A stretch of DNA of 64,000 nt, from NCBI RefSeq assembly GCF_022919135.1, contig NZ_CP095049.1, positions 5,775,001-5,839,000 of the forward strand, read 5' to 3'. Below the pieces are notes generated by a model. The model was not told the origin of the DNA, did no database searches, and saw only the letters and a program-made list of their open reading frames with translations. This stretch comes from Hymenobacter cellulosivorans (GTDB lineage Bacteria; Bacteroidota; Bacteroidia; Cytophagales; Hymenobacteraceae). Position 1 is the stretch's first letter, and the number at the start of each line of letters is the position of its first letter. This document shows, in pieces, positions 31,135 to 40,694 of this stretch. Made by a program: the position numbers and the translations under genes.

Positions 31135-32802
31135 TTAGCGAACCAGCAGCGGGGCCGTAGCCATGGTGCCGTTGCCGAGCGTGGCGCGCAGCTGATAAAC
31201 GCCGGGCGCAAGCCCGTCGAGGGCGACGGGGCAGGTGCCGGCTACGGCGGGCAGCACCTGCTCGCGCACGGGGCGGCCCAGCGCGTCGCTGAGCACGAGG
31301 TGGCCGCCACCAACAGGCAGCGTGAGGGTAGTCGTGCCTGTGGCCGGGTTGGGATACAAGGCCAGGCTGGTGCGCGCGGCGGCCGTACGGCTTAGGATGC
31401 TGCCAGCCGTGAGGCGGGCCAGAAAGACGTTGGTGCCGGTGTTGGGCGAGCTGATGGGGCCGAACGTCACGTTGCCGCCCACCGCGCCGGTTAGGAAGAC
31501 GTTGCCGGCCGCGTCGGTTGCCACGTCGGAGCCGCTGCCGCCATCGTTGAAGGTGGGACCAGTTACGCTGCCGGCCCAGGCCACGCTGGCCTGCTGGTCG
31601 TAGCGCACCAGAAACAGGTTGTAGGCCCCAGAAGGTGCCGTCAGGGTCGTGGTACCGAAGCGGATGGACGACTGGAACGTACCCGTAACGTAGAGGCCAC
31701 CCCGGTTATCGAAGGCTACGCCGCTGCCCATGAGGAAGGTCGGGCCGACGGGCTCTACGAACCGCTCCCACAGTAAAGTACCCTGGACATCGAAGCGCAG
31801 CAGGTACATACTGGACGCTTGCTGCTGGCTGATGCCCACGACGGCAATGTTACCGGCCGCATCGAGGGCCACGTCGGCCCCGGATTCGGCGCCGGCGCCA
31901 CCGGCCGAGCGGGCCCATAGCGGGGTGCCCTGGGGGCTGTACTTCACCAGGTAGAGATTGTCGTTGGGCGTGGCGCCGGAGTTTAGCGTGAACGTGCCAA
32001 AGGTGCTGATGCCCCGTTGGGTACCCGTTACGAAGGCGTTGCCGGCCGCATCGACGCTGATGCCCCGTCCGTTGGCGCCGCCACTGTCGTTGCCGCCGTC
32101 CTGGCGCAGCCACTGCAAGGTGCCGGCCGCATCAAACTTGGCCAGGTAAGCACTCGACGCAAAGGCCCGGACAACGGTGGTCGAGCCAAAGTTCAGGCTG
32201 CCCCCGGAGAAGCCACCGGACAGGTAAACGTTGCCGGCGGCATCGGTGCCGGTGTTCACTTCCATTAGCACGCTGCCGGTTTGCATGCCACCGCGGCGAA
32301 TCCAGAGCAGGGTGCCCTGGGGGTCGTACTTCACCAGGTAGGCATCGGTGACGTCGGCGGGTGCGGTCAGGGTGGTGGTACCAAACTGCAGCTGGTTGCT
32401 GAAGCTGCCACTGAGGTACACGTTGCCGGCGGCATCCACCGAGGTATAAGCCCGCTGGTTGGCCTGGCTGGAATTGCTGGTGCCCTGCCGAACCCAGGCC
32501 ACCGAGCCATCGGGGTTAAACTTGGCCACAAATACGTTTACGGCATTGGCCACGGCGGAGCCAACCAGCGTGACACCCCCCAGCGTGAAGTCGCCGCGGA
32601 AATAGCCGCTGACAATCTGGCTGCCGTCGGGGGCCACGACTACCTTGGCTCCCTGGCTGCCCAGGCTAGGGCTGGCGCTCGGCGCTACGGCGCGCACCAC
32701 GCTGCTCCAGGCTGGGGCTACCTGGGCCTGCACGGCCTGCGGGGCCAGGCTCAGCGCGGCGAGGGATGCTAGAAAAATGGAGGGAACAGTAGAAAAACGC
32801 AT
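31135..32802 (-). CDS. T9SS-secreted SBBP beta-propeller protein (paralogue 1)
   Basis: A 555-residue secreted protein. It has a signal peptide (ending APQAVQAQ), then about seven SBBP-type blades, each with the phrase VDAAGNVYLSGSF or DAAGNVFLTGAVGG and 'LVKYDPQGTLLWIRRGG'-like strand pairs. The C-terminal type A sorting domain begins at LALYPNPATGTTTLTLPVGG and ends with QLRATLGNGTMATAPLLVR, the signal for the Por secretion system. Function unknown; many Hymenobacter-type genomes hold families of such proteins. A close paralogue lies at 34904-36580 and a related one at 38019-39647. Confidence 0.85.
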   Translation of the reverse strand: MRFSTVPSIFLASLAALSLAPQAVQAQVAPAWSSVVRAVAPSASPSLGSQGAKVVVAPDGSQIVSGYFRGDFTLGGVTLVGSAVANAVNVFVAKFNPDGSVAWVRQGTSNSSQANQRAYTSVDAAGNVYLSGSFSNQLQFGTTTLTAPADVTDAYLVKYDPQGTLLWIRRGGMQTGSVLMEVNTGTDAAGNVYLSGGFSGGSLNFGSTTVVRAFASSAYLAKFDAAGTLQWLRQDGGNDSGGANGRGISVDAAGNAFVTGTQRGISTFGTFTLNSGATPNDNLYLVKYSPQGTPLWARSAGGAGAESGADVALDAAGNIAVVGISQQQASSMYLLRFDVQGTLLWERFVEPVGPTFLMGSGVAFDNRGGLYVTGTFQSSIRFGTTTLTAPSGAYNLFLVRYDQQASVAWAGSVTGPTFNDGGSGSDVATDAAGNVFLTGAVGGNVTFGPISSPNTGTNVFLARLTAGSILSRTAAARTSLALYPNPATGTTTLTLPVGGGHLVLSDALGRPVREQVLPAVAGTCPVALDGLAPGVYQLRATLGNGTMATAPLLVR

Positions 32803-32980
32803 AGTCGCGAAGCTAGAGGTACAAAGAGGGCTGTAAAGGTAAGGGTCCGCGCAGGGCTTTTTCGTTGCATCAGGCTACCCCTTTTTCCTTGTGGGTGGGA
32901 GCAGACGGAATCAATCCGGCCACGCCGGGCCGGTTCTGCGTACGGGAGTCTACTAGTTACTTCTTTTCGAACCACTCGCA

Positions 32981-33268
32981 ATGGAACCCAACCCTATTAT
33001 TCCGGCCGGCGTGTTTGCCCGTATCGAGCACCAAGGCCAGCACCTGACCGTAGTCAAAATACAGGAAGCCTACCCGGGCGATGTTGCGCACTTGCAGCAG
33101 GAGCTCAGCTCGGCCCTGCAGCTCGGTCCCGAGGCAGCGCTGCTGGTGCTGCCCATCGAAGGCCCACCCATCATCAGCCAAGGCCGGGCCGAGCAGCTCT
33201 ACAACGACTACCTCTCTACTAACACTGCCGCCGTGGCCGAGCAAACCTGGCAGCCTATCTGGGACTAG
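32981..33268 (+). CDS. Small hypothetical protein, 95 residues
   Basis: Short cytosolic protein starting MEPNPIIPAGVFARIEHQGQ. No recognised family and no signal peptide. An overlapping frame on the other strand is longer but looks less protein-like, so this strand is preferred. A terminator follows 47 nt downstream. Confidence 0.55.
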   Translation: MEPNPIIPAGVFARIEHQGQHLTVVKIQEAYPGDVAHLQQELSSALQLGPEAALLVLPIEGPPIISQGRAEQLYNDYLSTNTAAVAEQTWQPIWD

Positions 33269-33315
33269 CAGGGCCACATTATTTTACTGTTACGTATTTC
33301 CTTCTTCCACACTCC

Positions 33316-33350
33316 TAAAAAGGCCTGGCTGCTTAGCTAGGCCTTTTTTT
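33316..33350 (+). terminator. Intrinsic terminator
   Basis: AAAAAGGCCT / AGGCCTTTTT stem with an inner GCT/AGC pairing, followed by T. Confidence 0.75.
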
Positions 33351-33464
33351 AGCGCCAGCAACCAGCACCAGCAGCCAAGCAACCTTTGGGGGCGCATTAG
33401 GCTCCCACCAGCACCACCGAATGGTGGTACCTTGCCCCACTTTCCTTTTTCACTTATTCTTTTT

Positions 33465-34793
33465 ATGCGCCTTATTACTCTTCTTACCGGGCTATTCCTC
33501 AGCGCCGCTTTCGAATCGGCAGCCCAAACGTCGTGGTCTGCTTCGCCCGCCGGCCCGGCCCGTCACCATACGTACCCGCAGCCTGGCCAGCCCGCTGCCC
33601 CGGCAGTAGCCCGCCGCCCGACCAGCGCCTCGAAGGCAGGCCGGGCCGTGCACCACACCTGGGACTCAAGCTCCAACAGCTGGACCAAGGCTACCGTAGA
33701 AACCTACGGCTACGACACCCAGGGCCACCTGACCCAGGAAACAGTGGCTGACTCCGCCACCCAGACTCCCCTGTACCGCAGCCTTTACAGCTATGACGCC
33801 CAGGGCCTGAACACCGAGGAAGTGTACCAGAGCTGGAGCGGCACCGGCTGGGTTAATACCGGCCGCTTCGCGGCTACTTACGACGCCTACGGCAATATCA
33901 CCGAGCGTCTGTACCAGGACTGGCTCGGCTCGGCCTGGGCTACCAACGACGGACACCGCTACCTGCTGACGTATAACTCGGCGGGCGTGCTCCTTACTGA
34001 AGTGGTGCAGGACTTCGACACGGGAAATTTTGTCAACTCCCAGAAGCTGACGTACACCGTATCGGCTACGACCAATGAGTGGACCTCGATGGTACGGCAG
34101 GACTGGGAGCAAGGCGCGTGGCAGGATGCAGCCCGCTACACCTACACTTGGTACGACTGGAGCAAGCGCCTGTACGCTACGCTCCTTGTGGAGTATAAGT
34201 CACAGAGCCAATGGGAGCCAGAGGCACGCTACACCTACGTATTCGGAGCCAATGGCAGCTTCGTCGCAACGGGCGAAGAGGCGCTTGCGTCGGGGAACTG
34301 GCAGAACTCCGTCCGCGAAAAGCACACTTTCGACGCCCAGGGCAACAACACGGAATACCTCTCCGAGGAGTGGCGCAACAATGCCTGGAGCCTGGAATAT
34401 GGCCAACGTTCGATGCTGCGCTACGCGGCCACGGGCGAAGTGCTGCGCCTGCTAACGCAGGTATATGAGCCCAGCCGCGCCACTACCTACGTCAACTCCA
34501 ACCTGTACACCTACTCGGCCTTCGTGCTACTGAGCAATAAGCGCCAAACGGCTAAGGCCCTAGTTGCCGAGGCTTACCCCAACCCCACCACCGGCTCGGT
34601 GACGCTACGCTGGGACGGAGCGGCCCGCACCGCGGCCGTGCTCAACCCAATGGGCCAGACGGTGCGCACCGTACAGCTGCCCGCTAGCACCACGACCCAC
34701 ACCTTCGATATGAGTGCGCTGCCCGCCGGCGTTTACTCGATTCGTCTGCAAACTGCGGCCGGTACCGCCACCCAGCGCCTGGTTAAGCAATAA
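33465..34793 (+). CDS. T9SS-secreted YD-repeat-like protein
   Basis: A 442-residue secreted protein with signal peptide (ending FESAAQ). The central part has about seven degenerate repeats of the type YDAQGLNTEEVYQSW..TGWVN, each with a Y-[DT]-x-x-G turn and a following tryptophan; they recall YD/Rhs-like or toxin-fold repeats but lack the strict YD motif. The C-terminus is a type A sorting domain (AYPNPTTGSVTLRWDGAART ... GVYSIRLQTAAGTATQRLVKQ is cut at about 20 residues here). The ATG at 33465 was chosen for the signal peptide. A terminator follows. Confidence 0.8.
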   Translation: MRLITLLTGLFLSAAFESAAQTSWSASPAGPARHHTYPQPGQPAAPAVARRPTSASKAGRAVHHTWDSSSNSWTKATVETYGYDTQGHLTQETVADSATQTPLYRSLYSYDAQGLNTEEVYQSWSGTGWVNTGRFAATYDAYGNITERLYQDWLGSAWATNDGHRYLLTYNSAGVLLTEVVQDFDTGNFVNSQKLTYTVSATTNEWTSMVRQDWEQGAWQDAARYTYTWYDWSKRLYATLLVEYKSQSQWEPEARYTYVFGANGSFVATGEEALASGNWQNSVREKHTFDAQGNNTEYLSEEWRNNAWSLEYGQRSMLRYAATGEVLRLLTQVYEPSRATTYVNSNLYTYSAFVLLSNKRQTAKALVAEAYPNPTTGSVTLRWDGAARTAAVLNPMGQTVRTVQLPASTTTHTFDMSALPAGVYSIRLQTAAGTATQRLVKQ

Positions 34794-34845
34794 GCAACCT
34801 CGGTCTTGGTCAGCAGCCTTTTGGTCCGACTACTTCCTTAGCAAC

Positions 34846-34877
34846 AAAAGAGCCCGGCTGTGTAGCCGGGCTCTTTT
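34846..34877. terminator. Bidirectional terminator
   Basis: AAAAGAGCCCGGCT pairs with AGCCGGGCTCTTTT. It lies between two convergent T9SS cargo genes. Confidence 0.85.
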
Positions 34878-34903
34878 CTTACCATCAACCTTGCGAGCCG
34901 TGA

Positions 34904-36580
34904 CTAGCGGACCGTGAGGGCCGCCTGGGCTACTTCGCCGGTGGTGAGCGTGGCGCGCACCTGGTATAGCCCCGGCGTGAGACCTGCTACCGATAATAAC
35001 TGAGGCTGGGTAGTGGCAGCAAAGGTTTGCTCGCGCACCTGTCGGCCCAGGGCATCGGTTATCGTTACCTGCGCGCCGGCGGGCAGCACTAGTTGCGTGT
35101 ATGCAGAAGCGGGATTAGGGTATAAGGCTAGCGCAGCGCCGACGAAGCGGGCAGTACTCAGAGGCACACCAGCTGTAAGTCGGGCCACGTACGGAACCAT
35201 AGGACTCCCATTGAACGTGCCTTGCCGGACGGAGGTAATGCCTCCAAAGCTAACGGTACCGCCCACGGCTCCGGTCACGAAAATATTGCCAGCAGCGTCT
35301 GTGGCGACATCCGAGCTATTGCTGGCAGCATCCTCAGCAGGGCCCCCTACCTGGTCGGCCCACAGCACGTTACCGGCCGCATCAAACTGCGCCAAAAACA
35401 AGTTCGTACTATTGCGGCCGGTGCTCAGAGTGGTAGGGCCCACTACAAGCCCCTTTTTGAAAGTACCCGTCACGAAGAGGTGGCCCCGGCTATTAAAAGC
35501 CACGGCCTGGCCTACCCCCGTGCCGGTAGCGACAGGAACCATTTTTCGCTCCCAGAGCCGGTTGCCTTGCCCATCGAAGCGCGCGAGGTAGGCACTCTCA
35601 TTGTCGGTGGCACCACTAATGGCTATTTGGCCATCACCGGTCACGGCAATACCACGGCCTGCGTCGACGAAGAGGCCTCCCGCTTGCTTAGCCCACAGTA
35701 CAGTGCCTTGGGGGCTGTATTTGACGACGAAAATATCCTGGGCCATGAAGCTTGCTCCTTCAAGCGGAGTTAGCGTAACGCTCCCGAAAGTACTATGGCT
35801 AAAGAAGTCGCCGACCATAACCGTGTTGCCTGCCGCATCGGTACCAAGGTCCCACACGTACGCTCCACCCCGGTTATTGCCTCCATCCTGGCGTAGCCAC
35901 TGCAAGGTGCCCGCCGAGTTGAATTTGGCCAGGAACACAGCTTGGTCAGGGCTGGAAATCTTGGTAGTCGAGCCAAAGCTCAGGTCGGTGCCGCTGTAAG
36001 TTCCCGTCACCAGGACATTGCCACTGGCATCAACGGCAGTGGCAATATTGCCCAAAACTCCTCCGGTAGTTAGCCCTCCGGTGCGCGACCACAGCAAGTT
36101 GCCCTGGGCATCATACTTACGCACGAATACTTCCGACAATGCGGCGGGCGCCGACGTGAGGGCTGTAGTGCCAAACCCAAGCCGCCCCCGGAAGTTGCCG
36201 CTGAAGAAGCTGTTGCCCGCCGCATCAACACTGACATGGGTACGCTGGTCGTCCTGGCTGGAGCTGCTGCTTCCCTGCTGGCTCCAGGCTAGAGTGCCGT
36301 CGGGATTGAGGCGGACCAGAAACATCTGGACGCCCTGGCTGCCACCAGGCGTGGAGAGGGTGACGCCGCCAATAGTGAGGTGCCCCACAAAGGTGCCACT
36401 GGCCAGCGGGTTACCATCGGGAGCCACGGCAACTCGTTGGGTCTGCCCGATACTGCTTGAGTTAAGGGGGTAGGCCCGCAGCAAAGCATTCCAGGTTGGA
36501 GCCACTTGGGCCTGGGCAGGTAGAGCAGCCAGGCCCAGGATAGCCAAGGCTATGCGGGACGAAGAGAACAACGGAAACAT
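34904..36580 (-). CDS. T9SS-secreted SBBP beta-propeller protein (paralogue 2)
   Basis: A 558-residue close paralogue of the protein at 31135-32802: the same signal peptide style (AALPAQAQVAPTWNALLRAY), the same propeller phrases (VDAAGNSFFSGNFRG, TDAAGNIFVTGAVGG) and the same type A sorting domain (LALYPNPASAYTQLVLPAGA ... QVRATLTTGEVAQAALTVR is the tail). The ATG at 36580 (MFPLFSSSRIALA) is preferred to the longer frame. The pair suggests a gene duplication on either side of the YD-repeat gene. Confidence 0.85.
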   Translation of the reverse strand: MFPLFSSSRIALAILGLAALPAQAQVAPTWNALLRAYPLNSSSIGQTQRVAVAPDGNPLASGTFVGHLTIGGVTLSTPGGSQGVQMFLVRLNPDGTLAWSQQGSSSSSQDDQRTHVSVDAAGNSFFSGNFRGRLGFGTTALTSAPAALSEVFVRKYDAQGNLLWSRTGGLTTGGVLGNIATAVDASGNVLVTGTYSGTDLSFGSTTKISSPDQAVFLAKFNSAGTLQWLRQDGGNNRGGAYVWDLGTDAAGNTVMVGDFFSHSTFGSVTLTPLEGASFMAQDIFVVKYSPQGTVLWAKQAGGLFVDAGRGIAVTGDGQIAISGATDNESAYLARFDGQGNRLWERKMVPVATGTGVGQAVAFNSRGHLFVTGTFKKGLVVGPTTLSTGRNSTNLFLAQFDAAGNVLWADQVGGPAEDAASNSSDVATDAAGNIFVTGAVGGTVSFGGITSVRQGTFNGSPMVPYVARLTAGVPLSTARFVGAALALYPNPASAYTQLVLPAGAQVTITDALGRQVREQTFAATTQPQLLSVAGLTPGLYQVRATLTTGEVAQAALTVR

Positions 36581-36764
36581 AACCGCGGCAAGTAACAAGG
36601 TGAACCACAAAGGTGGTACAATATATTGCATCCCCCTAGCCACAAACCCGGCAGAAAACGGCTAGCGGATTTCACTAGTCACCCTTTCTTTTCCTCCTCA
36701 CTGCCACCAAACGGCTTGCTTCCGGGCTCAGCTCACCTAGTTTTAGGCTCCAAACCGAACCCGT

Positions 36765-37496
36765 ATGCTTACTTATTCGCAGTTGCAACTGCTGGGACAC
36801 GCCAGCTTCCGCATCACCACGCCCGAGGGCCGTATCATTCTGCTCGACCCGTGGCTGACTGGCAACCCCTACGTGCCGGCCGAGCTGCGGGCACCCGAGC
36901 GCGCCGACCTGGTGCTCATCACCCACGGCCACGACGACCATTTCGACCCCGAGCTGCCGGCGCTGCTGGCCCGCACCGGGGCCCGGATCGTCGCGCCGGC
37001 GCCGGTGCGCTTCTACCTCTATGAGCAGGGAGTGCCCGCCGAGCAGTTTGAGCCCATGAACGTGGGCGGCGGCATTAGCCTGCTGGATGTACGCCTGACG
37101 ATGACCGTGGCTCACCACGCGGCTCACGTCGATTTGCCGGGTAACAAAACCGGCTTTCAGCACGAGGCTGTGGGCTACATCCTGGCCTTGTCGGACAATA
37201 CGGTAATCTACGCCGCCGGCGACACGGCCCTGTTCGGCGACATGGGCCTCTTGGCCGAGCTTTACCAGCCCACGGTGGCCCTGCTGCCCATCGGCGACCG
37301 GTACACGATGGGTCCGCGGGAGGCAGCGGTGGCAGCCCGGCTACTGCAGGTGCGCCACGTGGTGCCTTTTCACTACGGCACCTTTGCTTCGCTGGTCGGC
37401 ACGCCCGAGCAGTTGCAGCAGCACCTAAAGCCCACCGATGCCGTGACCATTCACGCGCTGCAAGCCGGACAAACGCTGGACGTGGGTCGGTTGTAG
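36765..37496 (+). CDS. UPF0173-type MBL-fold metal-dependent hydrolase
   Basis: A 243-residue member of the UPF0173/YtkL group of MBL-fold hydrolases. It has GHASFRITTPEGRIILLDPW near the N-terminus, the metal motif THGHDDHFD, HHAAHVDLPG, YAAGDTALFGDM and a C-terminal HVVPFHYGTF. The physiological substrate is not known. It is unrelated in sequence to the MBL protein at 29282 except for the fold. Start ATG 36765; about 460 nt of gene-free DNA follows. Confidence 0.88.
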   Translation: MLTYSQLQLLGHASFRITTPEGRIILLDPWLTGNPYVPAELRAPERADLVLITHGHDDHFDPELPALLARTGARIVAPAPVRFYLYEQGVPAEQFEPMNVGGGISLLDVRLTMTVAHHAAHVDLPGNKTGFQHEAVGYILALSDNTVIYAAGDTALFGDMGLLAELYQPTVALLPIGDRYTMGPREAAVAARLLQVRHVVPFHYGTFASLVGTPEQLQQHLKPTDAVTIHALQAGQTLDVGRL

Positions 37497-38018
37497 CTGA
37501 ATTAGCGCAAGAGTAATTATACCTAAGGGCTGGGTACGCAGAAGAGCCCTGGACCAGACCTGGAATATAGAAGAGCCACCTACGGGCAACGAAGCTCAAG
37601 CAAAAATTCTTTTCTATTGAACAATACCAATTATTAATAAGATTTAATAACTTCCATTTTAAGAACAAGCCGTTGGATCGTAGTACCAAGCTCCGGGAAG
37701 TTAAAATCGGAAGGTTGGTCGACAGGTAGCAAGAGCCGTGTTACCTGCAATTGAGTAGAGAGCAGATTGTTAACGCTTTATCAGATAATTCACCCGCTAC
37801 TGGAGCGGGTATGCACCTTATTTTGGGTTAGCGCCGGGCAGCCCTATCCTTTTCTGCCACATACCTTCTAGCCGGACCACCAGTGGGTTTTCGCCCCCGG
37901 TCCCTTCCCTTTCTTCAGCCAAGTCTGCGGGCGGCCGGTTGCGGCCCTGCTTTCCGCTTTGCCTTTACCCTTTCATTTCCTACCCATTTCTCTCATTTCC
38001 CATCCGCTTCGCGCTGCT
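37497..38018. other. Gene-free interval
   Basis: About 520 nt. 37600-37700 is unusually AT-rich (AATACCAATTATTAATAAGA). 37791-37812 can form a small hairpin (ACCCGCTactgGAGCGGGT). No frame with protein-like content; longer frames read antisense into the hydrolase gene. Confidence 0.6.
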
Positions 38019-39647
38019 ATGAAACAACTCTTTCTCGCCCTCACCTTTTTCCTGCTGACTGCCCCCGCTGGCCTTGCCCAAACTCCAACCTGGAGCTGGC
38101 TGCGTACCGTGGAAGGCGTCAATTCCGTGGTTGACCTAGCTGGTTCCTCTACCAGCCAGATCTACGTAACTGGCTTGTTTGACAACCGGCTGCAGCTCGG
38201 CAACCGCCTGCTGACCAGCCCCGGCCGCTGCCTTTATGTTGCCCGCCTCAACCCCAACGGCCAGGTAACGCAAACCACCCAGCTCAACGTCAGCGACGAT
38301 GTGCTGCCCACCAGCCTGGCCGTTGACCGCAGCGGCAACTGCTTCGTAACGGGCTCTTTCCGGGGTACGCTCAGCTACGGTCGCAACAGTCAACTCACGT
38401 CGCAAAGCCCGGATACCGACGACGTGCTGCTACTCAAAATCAACCCGGCAGGTGCGGTAAGCTGGGTGCAGCAGGTCAGTGGTACGGCTCCCGACCGAAA
38501 TACCGTCCCGAGCCGGGGCTGGTCGGTGGCCGTGGACCAGGGCGGCAACAGCTTCGTGACGGGCTCCGTGAGTGGAACTACCGTGCGCTTTGGCAACCGC
38601 AGCTTCAGCAACCGGCAGAATAAGGCATTTCTGGCCAGCTACAGCCCCCAGGGCACGGTGCGCTGGGCCAAAGTATGGGACGCCCCCGCCGATACCTACG
38701 CCCCCAGCACGGGCCGGGCTACCGCCGTCGATGGGGCTGGCAACTGCTACGTCAGCGGCAGTTTTTTCTCCACACTCACCGTCGACGGCACCACGCTGCA
38801 ACCCGCCAACTCGGACAGCAACCTGTTTTTGCTACGCTTCGATGCGGCCCAAGGGCAGCTGCGGTGGGCCCTGGCCCCGGCCGGCTCCGGGGACGGGCGC
38901 AGCCTGGGCACCGATGCCGCCGGCAAAGTGTACCTGGCCGACAGCTTTAGTGGCAGCACCACCTTCGGAGCCACCACCCTGACCAGCACCGGCAGCGCCG
39001 ACATTTTCGTTACGCGCTATACCCGGCAGGGCCAGGTAGAGTGGGCTACGGCTCTGGGCGGCCCCAACTACGACTTCCCAACCGATATTGCCGTCGACAA
39101 GGCGGCAGGCCGGGCCTACCTGACCGGCTCCCAAGCCAACGGACAGGCGTTTATTACCCAGCTGCAAGCCAATGGGCAAGTGGCGCGCACCACGCTCGTT
39201 GGCGGCCCCGGCAGCAGCACCGGCAGCAGCCTGGTTCTGGACGAGCGCAACACGGTATACACGGCCGGCATTGCCACCGGTAGTTGTCAGTTTGGGCCCT
39301 ACACAACTAACAATCCGGCCACGGCCTGCTACCTGGCCCGCCTCGACAATGCCGACGGTCGGCCTTCCTGCCAGGTCAGCTCACCTACCGCGCTGGTGAC
39401 GAGCGTATTCCCCAATCCGGTGCAAGGCCGCTTTACGCTCCGCATTCAGGCTCCGGCCGCCGACCAAAACTGGAAAGCCACGCTGCTGAACCCGTTCGGG
39501 CGCATCGTGGCCCAACAAACCCTGCGCAGCACGGCTGGCACCACCACCGACGCGACATTCGATACTGCCGGCCTGCCCAGCGGCCTGTACGTGCTCAACC
39601 TGGAGCACAACCAGCAGGTTACGACCCAGCTCGTGACCGTGCGCTAA
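38019..39647 (+). CDS. T9SS-secreted SBBP propeller protein (paralogue 3)
   Basis: A 542-residue secreted protein with signal peptide (FLLTAPAGLAQ), SBBP-like blades (VDRSGNCFVTGSFRG, VDQGGNSFVTGSVSG, VDGAGNCYVSGSFFS) and a type A sorting domain at the C-terminus (SVFPNPVQGRFTLRIQAPAA). It is more divergent from the two paralogues upstream than they are from each other. Expected to be exported to the cell surface. It is on the plus strand; the other two are on the minus strand. Confidence 0.85.
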   Translation: MKQLFLALTFFLLTAPAGLAQTPTWSWLRTVEGVNSVVDLAGSSTSQIYVTGLFDNRLQLGNRLLTSPGRCLYVARLNPNGQVTQTTQLNVSDDVLPTSLAVDRSGNCFVTGSFRGTLSYGRNSQLTSQSPDTDDVLLLKINPAGAVSWVQQVSGTAPDRNTVPSRGWSVAVDQGGNSFVTGSVSGTTVRFGNRSFSNRQNKAFLASYSPQGTVRWAKVWDAPADTYAPSTGRATAVDGAGNCYVSGSFFSTLTVDGTTLQPANSDSNLFLLRFDAAQGQLRWALAPAGSGDGRSLGTDAAGKVYLADSFSGSTTFGATTLTSTGSADIFVTRYTRQGQVEWATALGGPNYDFPTDIAVDKAAGRAYLTGSQANGQAFITQLQANGQVARTTLVGGPGSSTGSSLVLDERNTVYTAGIATGSCQFGPYTTNNPATACYLARLDNADGRPSCQVSSPTALVTSVFPNPVQGRFTLRIQAPAADQNWKATLLNPFGRIVAQQTLRSTAGTTTDATFDTAGLPSGLYVLNLEHNQQVTTQLVTVR

Positions 39648-39821
39648 CGGGCTACTAGCCGGCCCAGGTTGGAGCCGTGCGGCGAGTTGCCGACTCCGCC
39701 GCACGGCTTCTGATTTTTGGGCTGAAGCCGTAATACTTCTGCCCGAGCGGGTTGCGCGGCAAAGACAAAACCGGTTCTGGCTGGTTAAGGAGGGAATTTA
39801 GCCTGCTACTTTTCTTCTGAC

Positions 39822-40613
39822 ATGGATTTACAACTCACCAATAAACTGGCGCTGGTTACCGGCTCCACGGCCGGCATCGGGCTGGCAATTGCGCAGCGGC
39901 TGGCCGCCGAGGGCGCCGAAGTCATCCTGACTGGGCGCACCACAGCCCGTATCGAGGAGGCCCGGGCCGCTATTCTGGCCGCTACGCCTCAGGCCCGGGT
40001 GCGGGGCGTCGCCGTCGACTTTGGCAAGGCCGAAGAAATCCAGAACCTGCTGCGGGAAGTGCCCACGGTGGATATCCTGGTCAACAACGTAGGCATTTTC
40101 GAGCCCCGGCCCTTCGCCAACATCACCGACGAGGAATGGCTACGCTTTTTCGAGGTCAACGTGCTGAGCGGCGTACGGCTTTCCCGCCAGTATTTCCCCT
40201 TGATGCTGGCCCAGAACTGGGGCCGGATTCTGTTCATTTCCAGCGAATCAGGCCTGCAGATTCCAGAGGAAATGATTCACTACGGTACCACCAAAACGGC
40301 GCAACTGGGTGTGGCCCGCGGCCTGGCCGAGCTAACCAAAGGCACCAACGTCACCGTCAACTCGGTACTGCCCGGCCCCACGGCTTCGGAAGGCGTGCAG
40401 GAGTTTCTGGCCAAGCTCTCGGCCGCGGGCAAAACCAAGGAGGAAGCAGAGCACGACTTTTTCCAGAATGCCCGCCCATCGTCGTTGCTGCAACGTTTTG
40501 CTACCCCCGACGAAGTTGCTACGATGGTGGCCTATTTGGCCAGCCCCCTGGCCGCCGCTACCAACGGCGCCTCCGTGCGGGTCGACGGCGGCGTGATTCG
40601 CAGCATTGCCTAA
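39822..40613 (+). CDS. SDR family oxidoreductase
   Basis: A classical short-chain dehydrogenase/reductase of 263 residues. Cofactor motif TGSTAGIG, the DF acidic switch around VAVDFGKAEE, NNVG, and the catalytic Ser (ISSESG) and YGTTK. Arg in LTGRTTARIEE suggests NADP(H) preference. Substrate unknown. A TACTTTTC promoter-like element is upstream and a strong terminator follows. Confidence 0.9.
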   Translation: MDLQLTNKLALVTGSTAGIGLAIAQRLAAEGAEVILTGRTTARIEEARAAILAATPQARVRGVAVDFGKAEEIQNLLREVPTVDILVNNVGIFEPRPFANITDEEWLRFFEVNVLSGVRLSRQYFPLMLAQNWGRILFISSESGLQIPEEMIHYGTTKTAQLGVARGLAELTKGTNVTVNSVLPGPTASEGVQEFLAKLSAAGKTKEEAEHDFFQNARPSSLLQRFATPDEVATMVAYLASPLAAATNGASVRVDGGVIRSIA

Positions 40614-40633
40614 CTGTGGAGCTCGTTACTACA

Positions 40634-40670
40634 TAAAAAAGGCCTCCCAGCAACAGGAGGCCTTTTTTAT
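40634..40670. terminator. Intrinsic terminator
   Basis: AAAAAAGGCCTCC / GGAGGCCTTTTTT with a 9-nt loop, between convergent genes. Confidence 0.85.
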
Positions 40671-40694
40671 GGGACTGGCCATCCTGCACTTCTT

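Noticed and set aside
37075..37689. 204-residue frame overlapping the UPF0173 gene and the gap
   Set aside because: Low-complexity Arg/Pro/Gly content and antisense to a clear enzyme.
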